Assembly: GCF_000429865.1 (NCBI RefSeq)
Contig: NZ_AUCR01000014.1
Coordinates: forward strand, 1-64,000
From: Cucumibacter marinus DSM 18995
GTDB lineage: Bacteria > Pseudomonadota > Alphaproteobacteria > Rhizobiales > Devosiaceae
DNA length: 64,000 nt
Direction: 5' to 3'
This document shows, one piece after another, positions 15,962 to 24,865 of the stretch; within the stretch, counting starts at the first letter, position 1, and each line of letters opens with the position of its first letter. The notes under the pieces were generated by a model. It was not told the origin of the DNA. It saw only the letters and a list, made by a program, of their open reading frames with translations, and made no database searches. A program made the position numbers and the translations under genes.

Positions 15962-17122
15962 CTAGTCCTGGACCCGGTATTTTTCGAGTTTGGCCATATC
16001 CACATCGATCCCCATGCCGGGACCGGACGGCACCACGATCGCGCCATCCTCGAAACCCATCGGCTCGGTGAGGAAGTCGTCCTTGTAGTAGATGCCGCCA
16101 ACCCGATCGCCGATATGGGAGGCAGGCACCGAGACCGGAATCACACAGGACAGGGTGACCGCCGGGGATGCGGCGGCAAGCTGCACATTGGCGAGGTTGC
16201 CGATACCGGTTTCGATCGAGCCGTTGACGTTGCAGATGATGCCGGCGGCCTGACAAACGGCGCCGACCTGCATGGCCTTGTAAAGACCGCCCGCCTTGGT
16301 GGTGTAGATCGAAACGATCTGGACCGCATTCTCTGCGAGGATCTGCACGACGTCATGGGCGTTCCAGGCGGATTCGTCGGCCATGACCGGGGCATCGATC
16401 CGCCGCGCCACGGTCGAAATCCGCTCGATCCCCATGACCGGCTGTTCGACATATTTGAGCCTGCACTCCTCGATCTGGCGGATGATCTGCACCGCCTCGC
16501 CGGGGGTCTTGTAGCCTTCATTGGCATCAATACAGATGTCGACAGCATCACCGGCCGCATCGCGCACCGCATGGACCATCTTCACGTCCCGTTCGGGATC
16601 GACCCCGACCTTGACCTTGATGGTGCGAATGCCTTCCGCAACCAGTTTGCGGGTTTCTGCGACTGCTTCCTCGATGGAGATCAGGCCGATCGAGTGAGTC
16701 ACCGGCACACGATCGCGCGCCTTGCCACCCAGCAGGATGTGCACGGGAACATCGAGCCAACGGCCCGTGACGTCATAGACCGCGAATTCGACGGCGGCCT
16801 TTGAATAGGGATAGCCCTTGATGATGGCGTCCATGCGCGCATGCAGTGTTGCCATGTCCCCGAGATCGACCCCGATCACGGCGGGCGCCAGATACTGATC
16901 GATAACCGTACGGGTGATGGCCGCTGATTCGCCGAAATAGCGTCCGAATTCGCCGCCCCAATCCTTGAGAGCCGGCGCCTCGCCCCAACCGACGCGGCCG
17001 TCGCTATCGGTTACCTTGACGATCACATAGCGCCCGATGACTTCGGTCAGCCCCGCCCATTTGTGCTCGCGACGGGTGGGCAGCTGAACCAGCATGGTTT
17101 CAATGGATTTGATCGTCGGCAA
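15962..17122 (-). CDS. enolase-superfamily enzyme, muconate-lactonizing/mandelate racemase type
   Basis: This 386-residue protein is the first gene of the long minus operon. The catalytic pattern matches the MLE subgroup: Lys169-x-Lys171 (IKVKVG), metal ligands Asp199 (IDANEG), Glu226 (VEQP) and Asp249 (ADES), and Lys276 (YTTKAGG). Members abstract a proton alpha to a carboxylate and act as cycloisomerases, racemases, epimerases or dehydratases. The start is TTG at 17122, with AAGGGTG seven bases upstream. The GntR-type operator at 17171-17206 lies directly upstream. The substrate is presumably a carboxylate of the island's pathway. Confidence 0.88.
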   Translation of the reverse strand: MPTIKSIETMLVQLPTRREHKWAGLTEVIGRYVIVKVTDSDGRVGWGEAPALKDWGGEFGRYFGESAAITRTVIDQYLAPAVIGVDLGDMATLHARMDAIIKGYPYSKAAVEFAVYDVTGRWLDVPVHILLGGKARDRVPVTHSIGLISIEEAVAETRKLVAEGIRTIKVKVGVDPERDVKMVHAVRDAAGDAVDICIDANEGYKTPGEAVQIIRQIEECRLKYVEQPVMGIERISTVARRIDAPVMADESAWNAHDVVQILAENAVQIVSIYTTKAGGLYKAMQVGAVCQAAGIICNVNGSIETGIGNLANVQLAAASPAVTLSCVIPVSVPASHIGDRVGGIYYKDDFLTEPMGFEDGAIVVPSGPGMGIDVDMAKLEKYRVQD

Positions 17123-17170
17123 GGTCGTTCACCCTTATTTCGGTTGGCATGCCGCAACCTCATCCCTACA

Positions 17171-17206
17171 ATGAGATCACTTACTGTGATCACACACTAT
17201 GATCAT
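17171..17206. promoter_or_regulatory. GntR-type operator (site 3) between divergent operons
   Basis: This site holds an exact TGTGATCACA palindrome (17185-17194) flanked by TGAGATCA (17172-17179) and ATGATCAT (17199-17206). Read on the minus strand it contains CATAGTGTG and TGATCACA, nearly matching site 1. TATGAT (17198-17203) could be the -10 of the plus-strand gene at 17279. The site lies between the enolase-family gene (minus) and a small plus-strand gene and could control both. Confidence 0.6.
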
Positions 17207-17278
17207 CGAAACCATGCGTCAACACACTTGTGCCCCGCACGCACAACCGGACGCCCAACCGATTGGAAAGATGAGGAA

Positions 17279-17578
17279 ATGATCGTCGAAATCACCAACT
17301 ACTTCGCCGCCCCGGACAATCAGAAGGCCGTGCTCGCCCAGCGGCGCAAAGCCAGCAAACTGAGAGCGGAACTGGGCCTGCCCGAGGGCGAGATTTTTAT
17401 CCGACAAGGCGATAAAGGCCCTGATGTGCGCTGGGAGTGCCGGTTCGAGAACCAGGCCGCGTTCGAGGCCGACCTTGCTGCGCGCCGGCAGTCTCCCGAG
17501 TTCGAAAACGCCCGCAAGACGATGCACACCCTGCTCGACCGATTCGAGCGGCACATCTTCGAGCGCGACGAGGGCTAA
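17279..17578 (+). CDS. small conserved-looking protein, possible dimeric alpha/beta-barrel (NIPSNAP-like)
   Basis: This 99-residue protein begins MIVEITNYFA and is rich in charged residues, with no signal peptide or membrane segment. The pattern of a short strand, a helix with QRRKASKLRAELGL, a strand with GEIFIRQG, then WECRFENQAAFEADLAAR and FENARKTMHTLLDRFERHIF resembles ferredoxin-like dimeric barrels used as monooxygenase, isomerase or accessory proteins. The family assignment is tentative. ATG at 17279 has GAGG just upstream. It is divergent from the enolase gene and shares operator site 3, so it probably belongs to the regulon. Confidence 0.6.
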   Translation: MIVEITNYFAAPDNQKAVLAQRRKASKLRAELGLPEGEIFIRQGDKGPDVRWECRFENQAAFEADLAARRQSPEFENARKTMHTLLDRFERHIFERDEG

Positions 17579-17662
17579 GCCGCAAACCTCGTTCGCGATC
17601 CGTCATGGGCAAGCGAATTGCCCGTGCCGAATTCGATGTCTTCGTGTAGGCTTTCGGCAGCG

Positions 17663-19312
17663 ATGACGGACGACGCGACACTCCAGGACGCGAGGGACGC
17701 TTACGCGCGAGGCGCATGGGCGGACGCGACCGATCTGTTTTTGCGTGCTGACAAACAGTCCCGATTGAAGACTGAAGATCTCGACCGGCTCGCCTGGGCC
17801 GCCGGGATCGCCGCGCGAGACCGTGAAATGCTCTCGGCGCTCGAACGGCTTTATGAAGAACAGGCATCCGGGAACAACGATGAAGCCTGTGCGCGGGCCG
17901 CGTTCTGGAGCGGGCTGCGTCACATGATGATCGGCGAAGTCGGGCTTGGCGCCGGTTGGCTTCAACGAGCGGCCAGACACGCCGAACAGACTGCGCCGGA
18001 TTGCGTGCAACGCGGCTATCTGTTTTTGCCTGAAGCATACCGGCTTCGGAGCAAGGGCGAGTTTGAGTCCGCGATTGAATGTGCCGACAAAGCCATGCAA
18101 TTCGGTGAGTCCGCGGGAGATCCCGATCTCGTTGCGCTTGCAGGCAGTTTGAAGGGTGGACTGCTGTTCCGTCTGGGGCGGATTGAGGATGGATATGTTC
18201 CGATCGACGAGGCCATGCTTCTGGCCAATGCCGAGCGCTTGTCGCCCCTGGTTTGCGGTGTCGTTTATTGCGAGATTGTGGCTTCGTGCTGCCGGATCCT
18301 TGAAATCGTCCGCGCTCGGGAATGGACCGGAATTCTCAATGACTGGTGCCGGCTCAATCCGCAGGCCAAGGCCTTCAATGGCGTGTGCCAGGTTCACAGA
18401 GCCGAAGTTCTGCAACTCAAGGGAGACTGGACCACCGCCTTTTCAGAGGCAGAACGCGCGGGCAGCGGCCTCAAGGGAACAACCGAACAAACTGCAATGG
18501 CGAATGCCGCTTATCGGCGCGGGGAAATATTGCGGCTTCGCGGAGAATTCGCGGCAGCGGAAGCCGAATACCGCCGGGCTGGCGAAATCGCCATAGACCC
18601 GCAGCCGGGACTGGCATTGCTCCGACTTGCCCAGGACCGGTGCACCGACGCGGCAGCCATGATCCGCCGCGCGCTTGATACAACCACCGACGTGACGCAA
18701 CGGCACTTCCTGCTGCCGGCCGGCGTCGAAATATTCATCGCCTGCGATGATCCGGGGGCGGCAAGGGAGCTTTGCGCCGAGATGGATTCCATTGCCACCA
18801 CCTTCGGTTCGGAAGTCCTCGCCCGCGTGGCCGACCAGTGCAGGGGCCAGGTGGCGTTAGCAGAGGGCGAGTTCGCCGATGCGATTGCATCGCTTGGCCG
18901 CGCCCGCCGGTTCTGGTCGCGTTTCGACGCCCCCTATCTCGCCGCCCGGCTGCGACTCGATATAGCGCGCGCGTGCCTTGAACTCGGTGACACAGAAGAT
19001 GCCAAACTCGAACTGGAGGCGGCCCGGAAACCATTCAAGGACCTGGGTGCCCAGCCGGATCTCGAACGCCTGCGGACAATTCAGCAATTGTCCGGCGCCC
19101 CGGCAGAGGGCGCGGATGACACCGTTCTGTCCGCCCGCGAACGTGAAGTCATGGCTCTCATGGCAGAAGGCGGATCGAACCGGGCCATCGCCGCCGAGCT
19201 CGGTCTCAGCCCCAAAACGGTGAACCGTCACGTTGAGAACATTCTCGGCAAGCTGGCGGTCTCCTCACGCACCGCCGCCGTGGCCAAGGCGCTCAAGACC
19301 GGCGTCATCTGA
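17663..19312 (+). CDS. LuxR-family transcriptional regulator with TPR-like sensor region
   Basis: This 549-residue protein has a C-terminal GerE/LuxR helix-turn-helix at about 485-545 ([15 protein letters not shown], then [20 protein letters not shown]). Residues 1-470 are a long alpha-helical, Ala/Leu-rich region with repeated 'ARAAFWSG', '[10 protein letters not shown]' and 'AREL' type helices, consistent with TPR or MalT-like repeats. It lacks a receiver domain and an evident N-terminal ATPase. The start is ATG at 17663; the frame extends 45 bases further up but without better support. Targets are unknown; the nearest is the flavin monooxygenase just downstream. Confidence 0.82.
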   Translation: MTDDATLQDARDAYARGAWADATDLFLRADKQSRLKTEDLDRLAWAAGIAARDREMLSALERLYEEQASGNNDEACARAAFWSGLRHMMIGEVGLGAGWLQRAARHAEQTAPDCVQRGYLFLPEAYRLRSKGEFESAIECADKAMQFGESAGDPDLVALAGSLKGGLLFRLGRIEDGYVPIDEAMLLANAERLSPLVCGVVYCEIVASCCRILEIVRAREWTGILNDWCRLNPQAKAFNGVCQVHRAEVLQLKGDWTTAFSEAERAGSGLKGTTEQTAMANAAYRRGEILRLRGEFAAAEAEYRRAGEIAIDPQPGLALLRLAQDRCTDAAAMIRRALDTTTDVTQRHFLLPAGVEIFIACDDPGAARELCAEMDSIATTFGSEVLARVADQCRGQVALAEGEFADAIASLGRARRFWSRFDAPYLAARLRLDIARACLELGDTEDAKLELEAARKPFKDLGAQPDLERLRTIQQLSGAPAEGADDTVLSAREREVMALMAEGGSNRAIAAELGLSPKTVNRHVENILGKLAVSSRTAAVAKALKTGVI

Positions 19313-19434
19313 ACCCCCGGCCCATGGGCCAAACGACCCACCGGAATTTCGTACCGCGTGGGTCATCCTCACGATGAAGGCATTTCGCCTTCACTCTAGC
19401 CTCGTCTTCAGGATCACCAGACTGGAGACGCATC

Positions 19435-20652
19435 ATGGCTCATTCGCACACCGGCACAGGGCCAAACGGCACGCGGGCCGACCGGCATCCGGCGGACCTT
19501 GTGGAAGCCGGGAACCTGCTGAGAACCCAGCCGGACCTGGCACCGGCGCCATCGGCGACAGCGCGTGCCCCCGTCGAAACGGAGCGGTACGCGGTCATTG
19601 TGATCGGCGCCGGGCAGGCCGGGCTGTCCGTGAGCTATCACCTGGCCCGCAAGGGCGTTGGCCATATCGTGCTCGAGAGCGCGGCACGGATTGGCGATGT
19701 CTGGCGCAACCGGTGGGATTCGCTCAGGCTCTTTACGCCGGCAAAATTCGACGGTCTCGACGGCTACCGCTTTCCGGGCGATGCGGACACTTTTCCCACC
19801 AAGGACCAGATGGCCGATTACCTGGAGGCATATGCCAGAAAGTTCGATCTGCCCGTGCGCCTGAATGCCCGCGCGGAACGGCTCTACCGGGTCGATGGCC
19901 GGTTCCGGGTGGAAACAGAGGGTGGCACCATTGACGCGGACCAGGTGGTTGTTGCCGCGGCCAGCTATCAGAAGCCACGCGTCCCGGCGTTCGCAGGCAC
20001 GGTAGATGAGGACATCAAACAGATGCACTCGCATGAATATCGCAATCCCGGGCAGATCCCCGATGGTCCCGTGCTTCTTGTGGGCGGCGGCAATTCGGGT
20101 GCGGAGATCGCCATGGATCTCGTCGGCACCCACACGGTGACGCTATCGGGTCGGGAAGTGGGGCATATTCCATTCGATATCTCGGGGTTCTTGGGCCGAA
20201 AAATCCTCGTGCGCCTTGTCGTGCGCGGGCTTTTTCATCGCATCCTGACCGTTAAGACGCCCATGGGCCGGAAGTTCCGCAAAAAGATGCACGGGCACGG
20301 CATGCCGCTGATCCGCACCCGACCCGGCCAGCTCGAAGCCGCTGGCGTCCGCAGAGTCGGCCGGATCGCCGGATTCAAAGACGGGAAATTCGTCACTGCG
20401 GAGGGGACCGAGATTTCCTGTGCAACCGTCATCTGGTGCACCGGCTACCACCCAGGCTTCGACTGGATCGACCTGCCCGTGCTCGACGAAAGCGGCCTGC
20501 CGCGTCAGCAGTACGGCAAGTCTACCGCGATGGACGGTCTCTATTTTGCGGGCCTCCATTTCCAGTATGCCGTGTCATCGACAATGGTCGGCGGTGTCGG
20601 GCGCGATGCCCGCAGGGTCGCAGACTGGATATCGGCGGATCGCCAAAGGTAG
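19435..20652 (+). CDS. flavin-containing monooxygenase / NAD(P)-binding oxidoreductase
   Basis: This 405-residue protein has a 50-residue extension, then an FAD loop VIVIGAGQAGLSVSYHLA and an NADPH loop VLLVGGGNSGAEIAMDL, as in YUCCA/CzcO-like flavoproteins. The segment GDVWRNRWDSLRLFTPAKF is also characteristic of that group. A C-terminal ATG-like motif is seen in VIWCTGYHPGFDWID. It may oxidise a soft nucleophile or act as a putative K+ transport-associated oxidoreductase. ATG at 19435 follows GGAGA. It stands between the LuxR gene and the convergent polysaccharide cluster and could be a LuxR target. Confidence 0.83.
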   Translation: MAHSHTGTGPNGTRADRHPADLVEAGNLLRTQPDLAPAPSATARAPVETERYAVIVIGAGQAGLSVSYHLARKGVGHIVLESAARIGDVWRNRWDSLRLFTPAKFDGLDGYRFPGDADTFPTKDQMADYLEAYARKFDLPVRLNARAERLYRVDGRFRVETEGGTIDADQVVVAAASYQKPRVPAFAGTVDEDIKQMHSHEYRNPGQIPDGPVLLVGGGNSGAEIAMDLVGTHTVTLSGREVGHIPFDISGFLGRKILVRLVVRGLFHRILTVKTPMGRKFRKKMHGHGMPLIRTRPGQLEAAGVRRVGRIAGFKDGKFVTAEGTEISCATVIWCTGYHPGFDWIDLPVLDESGLPRQQYGKSTAMDGLYFAGLHFQYAVSSTMVGGVGRDARRVADWISADRQR

Positions 20653-20682
20653 GGCGCCGCGATCCCTGTCTCTCCCCTGGCG

Positions 20683-22518
20683 CTAGCGGAGCGTGAAGAT
20701 CGCCGCATCTCGGTTGGCGAAGACGACCTTAAGCTCGGGCGAGGCCAGCAATGCGGCTTCCACAGCGTCCAGTCCCCCTTCGGAGAGCAGGCCGAGACTG
20801 TAATACATGTTCTTCTGGCTGCGGGTGATGATCACATATCCGCCATGCTGGGCTTCGGACAGCCACCGCACTACCAGCCCGGCGGGATCGCTGGTCAGCT
20901 CCTGGTTGGCCTCGGGTAGTTCCTCAGAGAGAGGGACGTAAATGAAGTTCTCGTAATTGCGGAACTGCGAGGGATAGTTGCGCGCACCCTCGATCAGCAA
21001 TTCACCGGGTTGGGCCCGCGAATAGAGCCAGTCTGACGCTTCAACCTCCAGTGGCGTGAACCGGTATTGGGCGTCCTTGCCGTTATTGGCCAGAATGAAC
21101 CCGCCCGCAAAGACGGTCATCACAACCATCAAGACGAAACCGGACAAAAAGCCCATCCGCTGTCTGCCGGCAAAGGGAATGGCGGCGAAGAAGGCCAGGA
21201 AGGGCAGGCAATAGAAGTAGACCCGGAAGATGACTTCACCCCCATAGGGCGTGGCCACAACCAGCGGCAAAGGCGCTGCCAGAAGAACCAGTGCGGCCAG
21301 ATCGAGTTTGCGCTGAAACAGCCGGATGATGCCGCCCAGAACGGCGAGCAGGCCAATCCCGGCGCTCAGAAGCCGGGAAGCCAACGCCACAATCCGCTGT
21401 TCATCGCTGACCATGTGCAGGTCAACCAGCCGCCCGAAGGTCTGTTCTCCGACCGCGCCAAATCCCTCGATGATGTCGCGCAGCTCGGGTGCCAGGAAAC
21501 TGTCGGCAAAATAGAACAGCCAGAGCAGTTCGGCGAGCAGGGCAAAAACGAACAAGTCGATCCGCAAGCGCCCGATGACGAACAGTCCGAAGGTGGCCGA
21601 AAGCACCAGCAGCGGCGTCAACTGGTGCATGGCGATAATCAGCCCGATCAGCACCAGGGCGCAAATGCCGAGCAGTGCCGCTCCCGAACGGTCCGATCGC
21701 GTCCTGCCGGTGACAATCTCAAATCCGGTGTTCCTTGCAATCAAACCGTAGAACCGCATGCGCCACCCGGCGGGCTCGAGCGCCAATACCCCTGTCGCGA
21801 GGTAGACGACGGCGAGATAGAAAAGGAAGGCCGTGCCCTGCGGCGAAAAATAGTCCTGCCCCACCCAGTTGCCCAGGATGAACAGCGCCGTGCCGACCAG
21901 CGCCATGCGCCGGCTTGCGCCGAGATTGAAAAAGATGCCCGGCAAAAGGGCGGCGTATCCCAGATTGAGCAGGATCGGAAAGAATCGCGCGGCGTTGGCG
22001 ATCTCGAGCGGGCCGAGGCCGAGCAAAGCAGCCAGCCAGGCCGCGCCGGCGAAAAAGGCCGGCCAGTTGAAATAAGCGCTGAGGAACTGGGCATCGAGAT
22101 CAAGCGACCCGGTGCGCATGATGAAATCGATGACGCCGATATGCTTCCACGCCCAGGAGTAGCGAAGGGTCTCATAGGCAATCGCCGGGGTGGCGTGCAG
22201 ATAGGCAATCAGTACGCCCAGAAAAAGTGCCGGCAAGACGCGTACAGGCCGCTCACCGCCAACGCTGACGACGAAGCCGACAATGACCAGCCCCAGCCCC
22301 GCGAAATGCATGGTCGGGAGGATCGTAACCAGACCGAGCCCGCCCATCCTGGCAGGATCGACATAGCCAAGCCCTGCCCACCACAGCGCCATGCTGGCCA
22401 CGAGCAGGCCGAGGCAAATCACCGACCGCCACCAGGCAGCCGGGCGGGCGTGATGCGACTGGCTCAATGCCAGGCGGTATTGCCGCCGCCGGGCAGCGAT
22501 GTCAGCGGACATGGTCAT
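20683..22518 (-). CDS. polytopic membrane protein of the polysaccharide cluster (possible polymerase/ligase role)
   Basis: This protein of about 611 residues has roughly 12-14 hydrophobic segments between residues 30 and 470, then a soluble C-terminal domain of about 120 residues. The segment FIMRTGSLDLDAQFLSAYFNWPAFF between early membrane spans resembles the periplasmic loops of oligosaccharide polymerases or GT-C enzymes, but no diagnostic motif was recognised. The start is ATG at 22518 or 22512, both overlapping the end of the flippase-kinase gene, so the two are coupled. A Wzy-like role is suggested by context only. Confidence 0.65.
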   Translation of the reverse strand: MTMSADIAARRRQYRLALSQSHHARPAAWWRSVICLGLLVASMALWWAGLGYVDPARMGGLGLVTILPTMHFAGLGLVIVGFVVSVGGERPVRVLPALFLGVLIAYLHATPAIAYETLRYSWAWKHIGVIDFIMRTGSLDLDAQFLSAYFNWPAFFAGAAWLAALLGLGPLEIANAARFFPILLNLGYAALLPGIFFNLGASRRMALVGTALFILGNWVGQDYFSPQGTAFLFYLAVVYLATGVLALEPAGWRMRFYGLIARNTGFEIVTGRTRSDRSGAALLGICALVLIGLIIAMHQLTPLLVLSATFGLFVIGRLRIDLFVFALLAELLWLFYFADSFLAPELRDIIEGFGAVGEQTFGRLVDLHMVSDEQRIVALASRLLSAGIGLLAVLGGIIRLFQRKLDLAALVLLAAPLPLVVATPYGGEVIFRVYFYCLPFLAFFAAIPFAGRQRMGFLSGFVLMVVMTVFAGGFILANNGKDAQYRFTPLEVEASDWLYSRAQPGELLIEGARNYPSQFRNYENFIYVPLSEELPEANQELTSDPAGLVVRWLSEAQHGGYVIITRSQKNMYYSLGLLSEGGLDAVEAALLASPELKVVFANRDAAIFTLR

Positions 22519-24865
22519 AGGCGCGGACCACATAGTTGAAATTGACAAGCGACCAGTAGCTTTGCGCCCGGTAGCTCTCAGACTTTCCGGTGTTGGCGGC
22601 GATGTGATGGACCCAGGCAAGCAGGACCGCGGCACGGAGCAATCGAGGATCGGAGGCGAGCCGAACGTCGTCCAGCATCGCAGCTTCGGCGCCGGTCAGA
22701 ACCGGCCGGCGCAGCAGATCGGCAACCGCGACCCCGAACTGGCTTTGGGTGACATTGCTGCGCGTCACCAGGATCATGAAGAGCGGATCGAGCCAGACGG
22801 GGGCGTCCATCCTCAACTGCCCCCAATCGACAATGGCGGATACGTCACCGGTTTCGGGATCGAACAACACATTGTCGAGACAGAAATCGCCATGACCAAG
22901 CCCCGTCTCAGCGGGGTGATCACGGACCAGTTGCGCGAGATCCTGTTCCATCGGCGCGAGACAACGTCCGGCCCGTGTGTCTGGGCGCACCGAAAAGCGC
23001 TTGCGCAGTTCGTCCATCGCGTCATGCACCCAATAGGCAAATGTGTCGGGCGTCGCACGCGATCCCGGGATCGCGTTCTGAAGTTGCCGCAGGGCCGCCA
23101 CGGCCCTGGCAGCCGCCTGCCACACCGAGACGGCCCGTTCGGCGTCGGGATGAACGCGCTTGCCCGGCATGGCGGACATGGCGAGCCTCGCCTTGATTTC
23201 CCGCGACAGATCATCCTTTTCGAGGTCAAAACCAAGCCACTGAGGCAGCAGATCGATTGGGGCAGCCGACCGCACATCCGAGCGCAATTGCTGCAGGGCA
23301 TTGCTCTCGGCTTTGAGGGCAGTGATCGCGCGGGGTGTTGTGGCCTGCTTTTCGACGATGGGACGCCCATCACGTGTCACACGCTGGACCGAAGCCCCGC
23401 TGAGCCCCTGCTCCATGGCGGGGTGGCCATTGAACATCCGTCCACCCCGCAGGTCATTCAGCCGGGTCAGAACCATTCTGACGGCACCGATTGAGGCATC
23501 GACGAATGCAATGCCGAAGGCCGGCAGTGCGGCGACGCCGGTTCGGCGCAGGGCATAGAGCACCATGAATGCGAGGGCGATGGTGTGCGCCGCCAGCCAG
23601 GCCCATGCCATGCCACCGACACCAAACTGCTGGAGCCAGACGGCACCGAGGCCGACCGTCGCGATGAGCGTGAGGACCTGCACCAGAGTCAGAAGCGGAT
23701 AGGCCTTTTCAGCCCTTGCCACCGCGAGGCCAACGGTCACCAGCGTCAGCGGCACCGCGGCAAGCGCAAAGATCCGCAACACATGGCTGCCCTGGTCCAC
23801 ATAGGCCTCGCCAAAAAGCAGCATGATCCAGGGGGCAAAAACCAACAGGGCCAGGCAGGCCGGCACCACCAGCGCCAGCGCGTAGGCGAAAGTGCTGGCG
23901 TAGATGCTCTGGCGCCGATCCGGATAGAGTGCGGCCTCAGCCTGCAACGCCGCCCCCAACTGCCGACCGACGAGATAGAGGGAATAGGCAATCGACCAGG
24001 CGATCTGGTAATGCGCACTCGCTGCCGCGCCGGAAATGGAAATCACCAGCATCGGAACCACCGCGAGCGCGATGCTGGTCGCCAGGCTGCCGGCATAGTC
24101 CCAGCCGAAGAACCGGAAGAAGTGCCCGCGATCGATGACCTCGGTCGGCGCGGCCTGCCAGACCTCGCCTTGGCTTAGTTCGTGACGCGCCATCCGGTGG
24201 ACCACCAGGCCCAGCACCGCGGCGGGGATGACCCAGGCGGCGAGCACCGCAAGCCCGGTTTGTGAAACCCAAAGCACCAGCGCGAAGACAAGCAGGATCT
24301 TGGCGATTGCGTATGTCAGCGTTTGAACGGGGACCAGCCCGGAGAGCCTCAATCCAGTCAGGATCGCTTCCTGCATGGAATAGAGCGTCCAAACGACGAG
24401 CGCGGCGATAAAGACCGACGCGACCAGTGGCGACCGGGAGACAAAGGCGAGATCTTCCGCCCAGTGCCCGGCCCCGAAAACGAAGCCCAGGCCCAGGACA
24501 ATCGCGACCACGCCCGCCAGTGCATAAAGCCGCCGGATGAGACGCGGTGCGTCACGGCCGGAAGCAGGCAGGAAGCGGTGGGCAATGTTGCGAAGATTGA
24601 GCTGGGCCGCATGGCTAAGGCCCATCATCGTGGCCACAAGCGTGGCGCCAATTCCGGCCTCGGCAGGCGATAGCAATCGTGCTGCCACCATCCAGTACAA
24701 CAAACCCAGCACCGACGAGATGCCAACGGCGAGAACAAGCGCCAAACCATTGCCGGCCAGCGAGGCCAGTCTGGTGCGCCGGAGAATCCAGCCCGCTATG
24801 CCACCCGAAACCTTGACCGGGGCAAGGTCGTGCCGGGGGGCTGCGGTGGTCGGAGCGTCGACCAT
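22502..24865 (-). CDS. Wzx-like flippase fused to an aminoglycoside-phosphotransferase-like kinase
   Basis: This 787-residue protein in one open frame has two halves. Residues 30-460 hold about 12-14 transmembrane segments of the MATE/MOP (Wzx) flippase type, starting VGISSVLGLLYWMVAARLLS. Residues about 470-787 are soluble and of the APH/choline-kinase fold: Brenner motif HGDFCLDN near 658, metal motif IVDWG near 680, and a candidate ATP-binding Lys in RPIVEKQAT. The flippase would export lipid-linked saccharide units. The kinase may phosphorylate a sugar, lipid or small molecule. ATG at 24865 overlaps the GH16 stop (TGATG). Confidence 0.85.
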   Translation of the reverse strand: MVDAPTTAAPRHDLAPVKVSGGIAGWILRRTRLASLAGNGLALVLAVGISSVLGLLYWMVAARLLSPAEAGIGATLVATMMGLSHAAQLNLRNIAHRFLPASGRDAPRLIRRLYALAGVVAIVLGLGFVFGAGHWAEDLAFVSRSPLVASVFIAALVVWTLYSMQEAILTGLRLSGLVPVQTLTYAIAKILLVFALVLWVSQTGLAVLAAWVIPAAVLGLVVHRMARHELSQGEVWQAAPTEVIDRGHFFRFFGWDYAGSLATSIALAVVPMLVISISGAAASAHYQIAWSIAYSLYLVGRQLGAALQAEAALYPDRRQSIYASTFAYALALVVPACLALLVFAPWIMLLFGEAYVDQGSHVLRIFALAAVPLTLVTVGLAVARAEKAYPLLTLVQVLTLIATVGLGAVWLQQFGVGGMAWAWLAAHTIALAFMVLYALRRTGVAALPAFGIAFVDASIGAVRMVLTRLNDLRGGRMFNGHPAMEQGLSGASVQRVTRDGRPIVEKQATTPRAITALKAESNALQQLRSDVRSAAPIDLLPQWLGFDLEKDDLSREIKARLAMSAMPGKRVHPDAERAVSVWQAAARAVAALRQLQNAIPGSRATPDTFAYWVHDAMDELRKRFSVRPDTRAGRCLAPMEQDLAQLVRDHPAETGLGHGDFCLDNVLFDPETGDVSAIVDWGQLRMDAPVWLDPLFMILVTRSNVTQSQFGVAVADLLRRPVLTGAEAAMLDDVRLASDPRLLRAAVLLAWVHHIAANTGKSESYRAQSYWSLVNFNYVVRAYDHVR

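Noticed and set aside
15164-16804. 546-codon plus-strand open frame
   Set aside because: Lies opposite the creatinase-like and enolase-family genes, both with intact catalytic motifs; composition (His/Arg/Gly/Asp-rich) is that of an antisense frame in high-GC DNA.
21067-22539. 490-codon plus-strand open frame, Gln/Glu/Arg-rich
   Set aside because: Exact antisense of the hydrophobic membrane protein; such charged frames are expected opposite transmembrane genes.
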